Shown here one piece after another: positions 18,228-27,102 of a stretch of 64,000 nucleotides of DNA. The stretch's first letter is position 1. Each line of letters opens with the position of its first letter. Made by a program: the position numbers and the translations under genes. Under the pieces are notes generated by a model. It was not told where the DNA came from. It saw only the letters and a program-made list of their open reading frames with translations, and ran no database searches. The stretch is from Janthinobacterium sp. 64 (lineage in GTDB: Bacteria > Pseudomonadota > Gammaproteobacteria > Burkholderiales > Burkholderiaceae_D): NCBI RefSeq assembly GCF_002813325.1, contig NZ_PHUG01000001.1, positions 2,604,001 through 2,668,000 on the forward strand, given 5' to 3'.

Positions 18228-18742
18228 GCCGGCCACTGCATCGGATCGGTCAGCAGCTGGTACATCACATAGGCATCGACATAGCCCAGCTGCGCGTGGC
18301 GGAAGGCCAGCGGCAGGGTAGCGACGATGCCAAAGCCCAGCTTTTTCCACAGGGTGACGGCGCCCAGGTTGGTGCTGACGACGAAGTTGAACTGCATCGC
18401 CAGGTAGCCCGCGCGGCGCGCTTCTTCCATGCAGTGCACGCCCATCATGCGCCCCACGCCCACGCCCTGCGCGGCCGGATCGACCATGAACGAGGCATTG
18501 GCCACGTGCGATCCATGCCCCGGCTGGTTCGCCACCAGCTTGTACATGCCCAGCAAGCGTTCGCTGCCCATCACGGCGACATAGCTTTGCACGCCGGGGC
18601 CGAACCAGTAGGCGTGGCATGCTTCACGCGTGGTATCGGCGGGGAAGGTGTAGGTATCGCCAGCGGCCACCAGGGTCTGGAAAATCGGCCACATGGCGTC
18701 GAAGTCGGCTTCCTGGGCCGGGCGGATGTCAATTTCTTTCAA
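18224..18742 (-). CDS. GNAT family N-acetyltransferase
   Basis: A 172-residue GNAT protein. It has an N-terminal strand-helix MKEIDIRPAQEADFDAMWP, the acetyl-CoA loop VDPAAQGVGVGRMMG (the Q-G-x-G-x-G-R type) and a C-terminal NLGAVTLWKKLGFG. The start codon is TTG at 18742, supported by GGGAG eight bases upstream; no ATG is nearby. It forms a two-gene operon with the following acetyltransferase. The substrate is unknown; similar proteins include phosphinothricin/amine acetyltransferases. Confidence 0.82.
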   Translation of the reverse strand: MKEIDIRPAQEADFDAMWPIFQTLVAAGDTYTFPADTTREACHAYWFGPGVQSYVAVMGSERLLGMYKLVANQPGHGSHVANASFMVDPAAQGVGVGRMMGVHCMEEARRAGYLAMQFNFVVSTNLGAVTLWKKLGFGIVATLPLAFRHAQLGYVDAYVMYQLLTDPMQWPA

Positions 18743-18778
18743 GGCGGTGCTCCCGATAACAAATGATGGACGATTGTA

Positions 18779-20053
18779 TCAGCGCCCCAGGCGGAAATTC
18801 ACGCTATCTGGCCGGCCCGGCAAGTGCAGGCGCGATTGCGCGCGCGGCGCCTCGCTGATGATTTTCCCGCGCCGCAGTACCAGGCGCCGCGCCGCGCGCA
18901 GGCGCAGCGCTTCCACGGTGCTGCTGCAATCGAGGATCAGCAAGTCCGCATGGCAGCCGGGCGCGATGCCGTAGCCGTCCAGGCCCAGGATGGTCGCCGG
19001 CGTTTCCGTCACTGCCAGGAAGCAGTCGTGCATCGCTTGCTGGCCCGTCATCTGCGCCACGTGCAAACCCATGTGCGCCACTTCCAGCATGTCGCCCGAG
19101 CCGAGGCTGTACCACGGGTCCATCACGCAGTCGTGGCCAAAGGCGACGGGGATGCCGGCGGCCAGCATCTCGGGCACGCGCGTCATGCCGCGCCGCTTCG
19201 GATACGTGTCGTGGCGCGCCTGCAGGGTGATGTTGATGAGGGGGTTGGCAATGGCCGCCACGCCCGCCTCGCGGATCAGCGGCAGCAGCTTGCTCACATA
19301 ATAATTGTCCATCGAATGCATGGACGTCAGGTGCGAGCCCGTCACCCTGCCCTGCATGCCAAGGCGCTGGCTGTGGAAGGCCAGGGTTTCGATGTGGCGC
19401 GACAGCGGGTCGTCCGACTCGTCGCAGTGCATGTCGACCATCAGGCCCCGCTCGCAGGCGAATTCGCACAGCAGGCGCACCGATTCGGCACCGTCGGCCA
19501 TGGTGCGCTCGAAATGGGGAATGCCGCCGACCACGTCGACGCCCATGGCAATGGCGCGCTTTAAATTGTCAAAGGCGCCGGGACTGCGCAGAATGCCGTC
19601 CTGCGGAAAGGCCACCAGCTGCAGGTCGAGATACGGCGCCACCTGCCGCTTGACGTCGAGCAGCGCTTCGACGGCCAGCAGGCGCGGATCGCAGATATCG
19701 ACGTGCGAGCGGATGGTCAGCAGTCCCCGCGCCACGGCCCAGTCGCAATACTGCAGGGCGCGTTGCACCAGCGCGTCCTGCGTCAGCTGCGGTTTCAATT
19801 CTCCCCACAGGGCGATGCCTTCGAGCAGGGTGCCGGACGCATTCACGCGCGGCAAGCCGTAGCTCAGCGTGGCGTCCATGTGGAAGTGCGCGTCGACGAA
19901 CGGCGGCGTGACCAGGTCGCCGGCGGCGTCGATCTCTTGCGCGCCCGCCACGGGCAAGGCGGGGCCGACGGCGGCGATGCGGCCGCCCTCGATGGCGATA
20001 TCGATGGCGCGGCGCCCGTCGGGAAGGCTGGCATTGCGGATGACTAAGTCCAT
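18779..20053 (-). CDS. cytosine deaminase-like amidohydrolase
   Basis: A 424-residue amidohydrolase-superfamily enzyme with the layout of CodA (cytosine to uracil plus ammonia). Metal and catalytic residues are visible in VDAHFHMDATL (HxH pair), SHVDICD, VDMHCDESDD (His and the general-acid Glu region), GSHLTSMHS and AFGHDCVMDPW (metal Asp). AFPQDG corresponds to the glutamine loop that reads the pyrimidine in CodA. AAGG-AGT before the ATG supports the start. No permease such as CodB adjoins. A related substrate (isocytosine, creatinine or an N-substituted ammelide) cannot be excluded. Confidence 0.85.
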   Translation of the reverse strand: MDLVIRNASLPDGRRAIDIAIEGGRIAAVGPALPVAGAQEIDAAGDLVTPPFVDAHFHMDATLSYGLPRVNASGTLLEGIALWGELKPQLTQDALVQRALQYCDWAVARGLLTIRSHVDICDPRLLAVEALLDVKRQVAPYLDLQLVAFPQDGILRSPGAFDNLKRAIAMGVDVVGGIPHFERTMADGAESVRLLCEFACERGLMVDMHCDESDDPLSRHIETLAFHSQRLGMQGRVTGSHLTSMHSMDNYYVSKLLPLIREAGVAAIANPLINITLQARHDTYPKRRGMTRVPEMLAAGIPVAFGHDCVMDPWYSLGSGDMLEVAHMGLHVAQMTGQQAMHDCFLAVTETPATILGLDGYGIAPGCHADLLILDCSSTVEALRLRAARRLVLRRGKIISEAPRAQSRLHLPGRPDSVNFRLGR

Positions 20054-20266
20054 GCGGACACTCCTTCGGTTGACTGCGGTGCCTGGTGTTTCCAGTGCAT
20101 TGTCATCGTATTTTTCTCAAGAATGTTGCAGTGCAAGAATATACGCACTGGCAAAAGCGTAGCCATAGATTTCTTGGCAACGCTTTGCGCGCGCGCAAAC
20201 TTCCGGCAAATGCTGGCAGGCGCGGAAATGCGGCAAGCCCGCGGCGCACGCCCTTGAGAAAATAGC

Positions 20267-20295
20267 TTTCAACTAACTCGAATCACCGCTAGAAT
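20267..20295 (+). promoter_or_regulatory. possible promoter in the 380-bp phasin upstream region
   Basis: TTTCAA (20267-20272), a 17-bp gap and TAGAAT (20290-20295) give a moderate sigma-70 match. The stretch 20054-20433 is AT-rich compared with the rest of the window and contains no credible gene. Its long 5' leader toward the phasin ends in AAGGAG just before the ATG. Confidence 0.4.
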
Positions 20296-20433
20296 ATTCA
20301 TATTGCGTTGCATCATAAAAAGTCCATAATCAGCTTTTAGCGCGCTACCCACTTTACAAAACGCGGCCAACTCTGGTTTTCGGGATTTTGCAGAGCGTTT
20401 TGCCAGCATTTTAATCCGTACAAAGGAGTAAAT

Positions 20434-21285
20434 ATGTTTCCGCTTCCAGAACAAATTTCCAGCGCCGCCAAGTCGCAACTGGAAAGCCAGTTGCAAATCT
20501 TCAGCACCCTGACCAGCAAAGTCTTTGAAAGCGCCGAGAAAATCATCGCGCTGAACTTGAACGCAGGCAAGGCCGCCCTGTCGCACACGGCAGAAACGGC
20601 GCAGCACCTGCTGGCAACGCAGGACCCGCGCGACTTCTTCAGCTACAGCAGCAGCCAGGCGCAGCCGAATATCGAAAGCGTGCTGGCCTACAGCCGCCAG
20701 CTGTTCGGCATCGCCTCGAGCACCCAGGCTGAATTGCTGGCTTCGGCCAAGGCCCGCCTTGACGAAGCCGCGGCTGTCCCTGCCGCCGCGCCTGCGCCTG
20801 CCGCTCCCGTTGCTGCGCCAGCGCCCGTTGCCGCCAAGCCTGCCGAAGTGGCCAAGCCTGTCGCCAAGGCAGCACCCGCCCCTGTTGCAGCTCCGGCAGC
20901 CAAACCAGAAGCAGCGCCTGCCAAGGTTGCCGAGAAGGCCGCCGACAAGCCCGCCGTGAAAGCGGTGGAAGCCAAGCCGGCGGCCAAACCGGCAGCCAAG
21001 CCGGAAGCGGCCAAGCCCGCAGCTGCAGTCGCACCTGCTCCTGCACCAGCGAAAGCCGCCGCGCCAGCACCGGCCAAACCGGCCGCAAAACCATTTCCTT
21101 CTAGCAAACCAGTCGCCAAACCGGCCAGCGCCGCCGGCAAGACTGTAGCCAAGGCTGCCGTGAAGCATGCGCCTGCCCCAGCCGCCAAGCCGGCAGCCAA
21201 GGCAGCGCCCAAAGGCACGCCATCGAAACAGCTCGACATGCTGGGTGGTGGCAAAGGCAGCGGCAGCGGCAGCGGCCGCAAGTAA
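20434..21285 (+). CDS. phasin family protein with Ala/Pro/Lys-rich tail
   Basis: A 283-residue protein. Residues 1-112 form the helical phasin domain that coats polyhydroxyalkanoate granules (MFPLPEQISSAAKSQLESQL, ALNLNAGKAALSHTAETAQ, DPRDFFSYSSSQAQPN). From about residue 113 the protein is a low-complexity tail rich in Ala, Pro and Lys with repeated PAAKP-like units. It ends GGGKGSGSGSGRK. Tails of this kind resemble the AlgP/histone H1-like DNA-binding style, so a granule-to-nucleoid tether is a reasonable inference. The start has a strong AAGGAG. It stands alone, with a good terminator behind it. Confidence 0.88.
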   Translation: MFPLPEQISSAAKSQLESQLQIFSTLTSKVFESAEKIIALNLNAGKAALSHTAETAQHLLATQDPRDFFSYSSSQAQPNIESVLAYSRQLFGIASSTQAELLASAKARLDEAAAVPAAAPAPAAPVAAPAPVAAKPAEVAKPVAKAAPAPVAAPAAKPEAAPAKVAEKAADKPAVKAVEAKPAAKPAAKPEAAKPAAAVAPAPAPAKAAAPAPAKPAAKPFPSSKPVAKPASAAGKTVAKAAVKHAPAPAAKPAAKAAPKGTPSKQLDMLGGGKGSGSGSGRK

Positions 21286-21315
21286 GCCTCGCGCACGCCA
21301 CTGAGGCAGCAAAAC

Positions 21316-21337
21316 AACGGGCTACGGCCCGTTTTTT
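21316..21337 (+). terminator. intrinsic terminator after the phasin gene
   Basis: AACGGGC, a TACG tetraloop and GCCCGTT form a 7-bp stem followed by a six-T run, 31 bp after the stop. This is a classical Rho-independent terminator. Confidence 0.88.
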
Positions 21338-21450
21338 GCGTGCCCGTCCACAGCGCGCTTTTCCGCCTTGTTGTATCCTACGCGTACTTTCCGTCCGCGT
21401 GCCCGTCCTTCCGCCCCGCGACACCCCATTATTCAAAACAAAAGGTAACC

Positions 21451-23202
21451 ATGAGTTTATCGAGGCTCATCGCCGGCTTCGTGCGTCAGCATTGGCCGGC
21501 GTATGCCGCCGCTGCCGTCATGCTGACAGGCGTGGCAACACTGACCGTCTGGATCCCGCGCCGCGTGGGCGCCATCATCGACGCGCTGGCCGCGCACCGC
21601 ATGACGGCGGCCGAACTGTGGCTTGAGCTGCTGACCCTGCTCGCCGTCGGCGTCGTCATCTACTTCCTGCGCGTGGGCTGGCGCATCACCCTGTTCAAGG
21701 CCGCCTACCAGCTGGGCGTGATGCTGCGCACGCGCTTCTACACGCGCATGTCGCAGCAGGGCGCGTCGTTTTACCAGAACCAGCGCACGGGCGACCTGAT
21801 GGCGCTGGCGACCAACGACATCGACGCCATCGAAATGGCCGCCGGCGAAGCCATGCTGGCCGGCTTCGACGGCACCTTGACCTTGCTGATGGTGCTGGGC
21901 ATCATGCTGCTGGGCGTGGACTGGCGCCTGGCCTGCATCGCCTTGCTGCCCTTCCCCTTGATGGGACTGGCCTTCTGGCGCATTTCCAGCCATATCCACA
22001 CGGCGTCGACGGATTCCTTAAAGCGCTTTTCCGCGCTGAACGACCATGTGCAAGAATCCTTGTCGGGCGTGCGCACCTTGCGCGCGCTGGGCCTGGAAGA
22101 GCGCAGCAGCCAGCAATTCTCCACCCTGGCCGGCCACGCGGCCAACGCCAGCCTGACGGCGCAGCGCTGGGAAGCGGCATATGAGCCGGCCGTCGGCCTG
22201 ACCCTGACGGCCGCCACGGCGCTGACCCTGGGCCTGGGCGGCTACCTCGTGTGGCACGATCAATTGACCATCGGCGCGCTGACGAGCTTTTCCATGTACC
22301 TGGGCCAGCTGATCTGGCCCATGTTCGCCGCCGGCTGGGTACTTTCCCTGATCGAACGGGGCCGCGCCGCCTGGCAGCGCTTGCAACCGATGCTGGACGC
22401 GCCGCTGGCCATCGACGACCACGGCACGATCGACACCCTCACGCCCGGCCCCTTGCAACTGACGGACGTCGGCTTCGCCTACGCGGGCCAGACGGCGCCC
22501 GCGCTGTCCGGCATTTCGCTGCTGTTGCAGCCGGGCCAGACCCTGGGCCTGGTCGGCCCCACGGGCAGCGGCAAGTCGACCCTGCTGCGCGTGCTGCTGC
22601 GCCAGGTCACGCCGCAATCGGGCGCGGCCACGTGGAATGGGCAGCCGCTCGACGCCTACACCTTGCATGCGCTGCGCGCGGCCATCAGCTGGGTGCCGCA
22701 GGAGTCGTTTTTATTCTCCGCCAGCATCGCCGACAATATCGCCCTGGCCCGTCCCGGCGCTACGCGCGAGGACGTGGAACGGGCGGCGCAGCTGGCCGAC
22801 ATCCACGCCGATATTTTGCAGTTCCCGGACGGTTATCAGACGCACGTGGGTGAAAAGGGCATCACCCTGTCCGGCGGCCAGCGCCAGCGCGTGGCGATCG
22901 CCCGCGCACTCTTGGCCGACAACGGCTTGCTGCTGCTCGACGATGCCTTGTCCGCCGTCGACACGGGCACGGAAACGCGCATCCTGCAGCACCTGGAAGA
23001 ACTGCGCCGCAAGCGCCCCGAGCGCAGCGCCATCATCGCCAGCCACCGCCTGAGCGCCGTCGTCAACGCGGACCTGATTTTGGTGCTGCGCGACGGCCAC
23101 GTCACGGAAACGGGCAACCACGACGCGCTGATGCAGCGCGACGGCTGGTATGCCAGCCAGTGGCGCTATCAACAACTGGAGGCCAGCCTCGATGCCATCT
23201 AA
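21451..23202 (+). CDS. mdlA: ABC exporter half, MdlA-like (permease-ATPase fusion)
   Basis: A 583-residue half-transporter. The ABC transmembrane domain covers about residues 15-310 with six helices. The nucleotide-binding domain follows, with Walker A GPTGSGKST, signature LSGGQRQ and Walker B LLLLDDALSAVD. The catalytic glutamate is aspartate, as in MdlA of enterobacteria, so this subunit probably contributes the degenerate ATP site of a heterodimer. The start is the ATG at 21451 after AAAGG; the frame is open further upstream. It overlaps the next gene by 11 nt. The transported substrate is unknown (lipid or drug exporters are usual). Confidence 0.87.
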   Translation: MSLSRLIAGFVRQHWPAYAAAAVMLTGVATLTVWIPRRVGAIIDALAAHRMTAAELWLELLTLLAVGVVIYFLRVGWRITLFKAAYQLGVMLRTRFYTRMSQQGASFYQNQRTGDLMALATNDIDAIEMAAGEAMLAGFDGTLTLLMVLGIMLLGVDWRLACIALLPFPLMGLAFWRISSHIHTASTDSLKRFSALNDHVQESLSGVRTLRALGLEERSSQQFSTLAGHAANASLTAQRWEAAYEPAVGLTLTAATALTLGLGGYLVWHDQLTIGALTSFSMYLGQLIWPMFAAGWVLSLIERGRAAWQRLQPMLDAPLAIDDHGTIDTLTPGPLQLTDVGFAYAGQTAPALSGISLLLQPGQTLGLVGPTGSGKSTLLRVLLRQVTPQSGAATWNGQPLDAYTLHALRAAISWVPQESFLFSASIADNIALARPGATREDVERAAQLADIHADILQFPDGYQTHVGEKGITLSGGQRQRVAIARALLADNGLLLLDDALSAVDTGTETRILQHLEELRRKRPERSAIIASHRLSAVVNADLILVLRDGHVTETGNHDALMQRDGWYASQWRYQQLEASLDAI

Positions 23203-24997
23203 GAACGACCAAGCCACCACCACGCCATCCGTGCGCCGCCAGGCCGCGCAAGCCATCGGCCTGCTGCGCCGCGCCGCCGCGCCCGATCTGCGCCATTTAT
23301 ACTGGGCCACGTTCTGGCTGATCCTCGCCGCCGCGCTGGAAGTGACGGGGCCGATTTTGGGCAAGGCCCTGATCGACCAGCACCTGCTGCCGCGCCACCT
23401 GGACTGGACGCGCATGTCGCTGCTGCTGGGCGGCTGCCTGCTGACGGGCTGGGTCGCTTCCGGCCTGCGCTATCTGCAGCTGGTGCGCCTGTCCGGCCTG
23501 GCCATGCGCTCGGTGCAGCGCCTGCGCGAAACCGTGTACCAGCACGTGCTGCGCCTGCCGATGAGTTTTTTCGACCGCGCCATCACGGGTCAGCTGGTCA
23601 GCCGGGTCACCAACGACACGGAGGCCGTGAAATCGCTGTACGTGCAGGTGCTGTTCGTCATCCTCGACAGCTCCATCGTGCTGGTCGGCACCATGGCCGC
23701 CATGGCTTTCCTCGACTGGCGCTTGATGCTGATCGTGCTGGCCCTGCTGCCGGCAGTGCTGCTCATCGTCTTTTTGTACCAGCGCTGGAGCGCGCCAGCC
23801 GTCACGCGCGCGCGCGCCCTGCGCAGCGAGATCAATGGCCAGATCGCCGAATCGATCGGCGGCATGAGCGTGCTGCAGGCGAATAACGCGGAAAAGCGCT
23901 TCGGCGCGCGCTTCACGGGCATCAACCAGGACCACTACACGGCGCGCATGCAGGAATTGCGCGCCAACGCCTGGCTGCTGCGCCCCGCGCTCGACATGCT
24001 CAACATCGTGCTGCTGGCCGTCGTCATCTTCAGCTTCGGCCAGCGCGAGATGGGTGCCGTGGAAGTGGGCGTGCTGTATGCGTTCATCAGCTATATCGCG
24101 CGCGTGATCGAGCCGCTGATCCAGATCACCATGCAGTTCAGCCAGTTGCAGCAGTCGGTGGTGGCGACGGCGCGCGTCTCGGCCCTGCTCGACGAAGCGC
24201 AGGCGCTCGAACACGCGCAGGGCAGGGAAACACCGGCCCTGCGGCAGGCGACAGCGGGCAGCGACGTGCCCGCCGTGGACATCCAGAACCTGACGTTCGC
24301 CTACGTGGAAAACCAGCCGGTGCTGCACGAGCTGTCGCTGACGATACCGCAAGGCGCGTTCTTCGGCATCGTCGGCCACACGGGCAGCGGCAAGTCGACC
24401 TTGCTGTCCTTGCTGCTGCGCTTTTACCCCGTCACGCAGGGCAGCATCGCCATCAATGGCGTGGCCCTCGACAGCATCGGCAATGAACACTTCCGTGCCG
24501 ACGTGGGCCTGGTGCCGCAAGACCCCTTCCTGCTGGCCGCCTCGGCGCGCGAAAACATCGACATGGGCCGCGGCTACACGCAGCAGCAGATCGAGACGGC
24601 CGCGCGCGCCGCGCATGCGCACGACTTCATCGCCGCGCTGGAGCACGGCTACGATACGCCGCTGGGCGAAGGCGGCTCGCGCCTGTCGTCGGGGCAGAAG
24701 CAACTGATCGCGATTGCCCGCGCGCTGGCCGGCCAGCCGCGCATCTTGCTGCTGGACGAAGCGACCTCGCGCATCGATAGCCAGACGGAGCAGATCGTGC
24801 AGCTGGCCCTCAACGAGCTGCGCGGCAAGGTGACCATCATCGCCATCGCCCACCGCCTGTCGACCATCCGCGAGGCCGACCGTATCATCGTGCTCAACCA
24901 TGGCCGCATCACGGAAGCGGGACCGCACGACGCCCTGATGCAGGTCGAGGGCGGTTTGTACCAGCGCCTGTACCTGCTGCAGCAACTGGCAATTTGA
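23192..24997 (+). CDS. mdlB: ABC exporter half, MdlB-like (permease-ATPase fusion)
   Basis: A 601-residue partner of the preceding half-transporter. It has a six-helix membrane domain, then Walker A GHTGSGKST, signature LSSGQKQ and Walker B LLLDEATSRIDSQTE with the catalytic glutamate present. The heterodimer should therefore have one canonical and one degenerate ATP site. Translation starts inside the end of mdlA (11-nt overlap) at an ATG behind GGAGG (23178-23182). A strong terminator follows the stop. Substrate unknown. Confidence 0.87.
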   Translation: MPSKNDQATTTPSVRRQAAQAIGLLRRAAAPDLRHLYWATFWLILAAALEVTGPILGKALIDQHLLPRHLDWTRMSLLLGGCLLTGWVASGLRYLQLVRLSGLAMRSVQRLRETVYQHVLRLPMSFFDRAITGQLVSRVTNDTEAVKSLYVQVLFVILDSSIVLVGTMAAMAFLDWRLMLIVLALLPAVLLIVFLYQRWSAPAVTRARALRSEINGQIAESIGGMSVLQANNAEKRFGARFTGINQDHYTARMQELRANAWLLRPALDMLNIVLLAVVIFSFGQREMGAVEVGVLYAFISYIARVIEPLIQITMQFSQLQQSVVATARVSALLDEAQALEHAQGRETPALRQATAGSDVPAVDIQNLTFAYVENQPVLHELSLTIPQGAFFGIVGHTGSGKSTLLSLLLRFYPVTQGSIAINGVALDSIGNEHFRADVGLVPQDPFLLAASARENIDMGRGYTQQQIETAARAAHAHDFIAALEHGYDTPLGEGGSRLSSGQKQLIAIARALAGQPRILLLDEATSRIDSQTEQIVQLALNELRGKVTIIAIAHRLSTIREADRIIVLNHGRITEAGPHDALMQVEGGLYQRLYLLQQLAI

Positions 24998-25006
24998 TAG
25001 GCACGG

Positions 25007-25034
25007 GGCGCCGTTGCATGGCGCCACTTTTTTT
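25007..25034 (+). terminator. intrinsic terminator after mdlB
   Basis: GGCGCC, a 7-base loop and GGCGCC form a compact stem, followed within two bases by seven T residues. It lies nine bases after the mdlB stop. Confidence 0.85.
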
Positions 25035-25123
25035 CTGTGCGGCATTAAAAATGCCGTACGGACGGGAGTATATTCATCTGGCGGGCAGCGCCAACGGCCC
25101 CAACCACACTTCCGGGGGACGCC

Positions 25124-26991
25124 ATGCGCAGCAAACTGTCGATCAGGAATATCTTTGCCGCCATCTTCCTGCTTAGAGCCTATCCCAGTAGGGAGCGTCT
25201 TCTGCTGGCCGCGCATCAGGAGCGCGGATAAGGCGTGAGGAGGACGCGTGGCGAGCCACGCAACGACGATCAACGCAGTCCCCGCTTCTGAGGGGCGCCA
25301 GCAGGAGATGTATTCATCTACTGGGATAGGCTCTCAGCCTGGCGCTCTCCATCGTCAGCCTGCTGGCCCTGTTCCGCGTCGCCACCAAACAGGCCGAAGC
25401 GAACCAGGTCACTGAAACGCGCTTCCAATCCTATCTGCTGGCCGATGAATTGCGGCAAAGCTCGGACGACCTGACCCGGCTGGCCCGCACCTACGTCGTC
25501 ACGGGCGACGCCAGCTACGAGCAGCAATACATGGACATCCTCGACATCCGCAACGGCAAGAAGCCGCGCCCCGCCCACTACGAGCGCATCTACTGGGACT
25601 TCGTGGCGGCGGGCATGCCGGTGCCGGCGTCGACGGGCCCCAGCGTGCCACTGGCCGAGCTGATGCGCAAAGCCGGCTTCAGCGAGCAGGAATTCGCCAA
25701 ACTGCAAGAGGCCCAGGCCAATTCCGACGGCCTGGTCAAGACCGAGGTGATCGCCATGAACGCCGTCAAGGGCTTGTTCGACGATGGCAGCGGCAACTTT
25801 ACCAAGAAGGGTGCGCCCGACCCGGAAATGGCCCGCACCATCATGCACGATGCCCAATACCACCGCAACAAGGGCAAGATCATGCAGCCGGTGAATGAAT
25901 TTCTCACGCTGCTCGACCAGCGCACGAGCGCGGCCGTGCAGACGGCGACGGGCGGCACCATGGCGGCCTATTCCGTCACCGTCGGCGTGCTGCTGGTGTC
26001 CGTCATGGTTTCGCTGCTGTGCCTGTTCCTCGTGTACCGCCACATCAAGCGCAGCCTGGACCAGGCGATCGTCACGGCGCAGCTGATCGCCGGCGGCGAC
26101 CTGAGCATCGATGCCGTCATCGAAAGGGCCGACGAAATCGGCGTGCTGCTGCACGCGATGAACACCATCAACGCCAACCTGACGGGGCTGATCGGCGACA
26201 TCCGCAACAGCACCGGCGAAATGTCGGTCGCCACGCACGAAATCGCGCTGGGCAATGCCGACCTGTCGGCGCGTACTGAAGCGCAAGCCAGTTCCCTCGA
26301 AGAAACGGCCAGTTCGATGGAAACGCTGACGGCGACGGTGCGGCAAAACGCCAGCAACGCCGGCGAGGCAAACCAGCTGGCCGCCACCGCCTCGGCCGTC
26401 GCCGTGCAGGGCGGCGCCGTCGTCGCCCAGGTGGTCAACACGATGGGCGCCATCAAGGAAAGTTCGGGCCAGATCGCCGACATCATCGGCGTCATCGACG
26501 GCATCGCCTTCCAGACCAACATCCTGGCCTTGAACGCCGCCGTCGAGGCGGCGCGGGCAGGCGAACAGGGGCGCGGCTTCGGCTTCGCCGTCGTCGCCGG
26601 CGAGGTGCGCAGCCTGGCCCACCGCAGTGCTGCCGCCGCCCAGGAAATCAAGACCCTGATCGGCGCCTCCGTGGAACGGGTCGATGCCGGCAGCAAGCTC
26701 GTCGACGAGGCGGGGCGCACCATGGCGCTGGTGGTGGAATCGATTCAGAAGGTGGCCGCCATCATGAGCGAGATCACCAGCGCCAGCCACGAGCAAAGCG
26801 CGGGGATCAGCGAGGTCAACCAGGCGGTCACGCAGATGGACAACATCACGCAACAGAACGCCGCCCTGGTCGAGCAGGCGGCGGCCGCGGCCGAAAGCTT
26901 GCAGGAACAGGCGCAAGCCCTGATCGAGGCCGTCGCCACGTTCCGCCTGAAAGGCAGCCCGCCGGCCACGGCCGCGCTGGCCCTGCGCTGA
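25124..26991 (+). pseudogene. methyl-accepting chemotaxis protein gene disrupted by a MITE-like insertion
   Basis: The gene starts ATG at 25124 (MRSKLSIRNIFAAIFLL) and is interrupted after 17 codons, within TM1, by the 158-bp element at 25176-25333. The original frame then runs into a stop at codon 35. After the element the receptor continues in another frame ([15 protein letters not shown], periplasmic sensor, TM2 [26 protein letters not shown], signalling hairpin) to 26991. Deleting 161 bp (element plus 3-bp duplication) rejoins the frame exactly. A second lesion is a tandem 6-bp duplication, GGCTTC at 26575-26586. It turns the highly conserved EQGRGFAVV tip into [11 protein letters not shown], which would break the heptad register. 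The remaining frame has only TTG or GTG starts and lacks TM1, so it is probably non-functional. Confidence 0.87.
25176..25333. mobile_element. 158-bp MITE-like element with 16-bp perfect terminal inverted repeats
   Basis: The ends GAGCCTATCCCAGTAG (25176-25191) and CTACTGGGATAGGCTC (25318-25333) are perfect inverted repeats. They are flanked by TTA on the left and TCA on the right, consistent with a 3-bp TNA target duplication in which one base later changed. The interior codes for nothing credible but holds three hairpins: CCGCGC/GCGCGG at 25209-25227, GCGTGGC/GCCACGC at 25246-25261, and a CCCC/GGGG stem near 25280-25295. TNA duplications and GAG-type ends are known for IS5-family (IS1031-group) transposons, so a non-autonomous derivative of such an IS is inferred. 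Confidence 0.85.
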
Positions 26992-27003
26992 CGTGCTGGC
27001 AAA

Positions 27004-27031
27004 GTGTGCAGTTTCGAAAAAATCTGCACAC
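27004..27031. promoter_or_regulatory. perfect 8-bp inverted repeat between the broken receptor and the diguanylate cyclase
   Basis: GTGTGCAG and CTGCACAC are separated by 12 AT-rich bases. No T-run follows. A consensus-like TATAAT lies 28 bp downstream at 27060-27065, without a clear -35 hexamer. The repeat could be an operator for that promoter or the end of the chemoreceptor transcript. Confidence 0.4.
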
Positions 27032-27102
27032 GGCATGATCTTTCTTGATTGCAACATCATATAATCGCTGCAGACAAGCATGGTCATTGCGGGGGCGGGA
27101 CG

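Noticed and set aside
17682..18620. A single 312-residue acetyltransferase fusion
   Set aside because: The first 130 codons are an out-of-frame reading of the upstream GNAT gene. Two separate genes with a 4-nt overlap explain the sequence better.
20269..21312. A 347-codon minus-strand frame opposite the phasin gene, encoding a Gly/Cys/Arg-rich protein
   Set aside because: It is the antisense shadow of an Ala/Pro/Lys-rich coding region. The plus frame has a ribosome site, a phasin domain and a terminator.
25176..25333. The inverted-repeat element considered as an attenuator or riboswitch of the chemoreceptor
   Set aside because: It lies inside the coding region, has transposon-like perfect ends and a target duplication, and its removal restores the frame.
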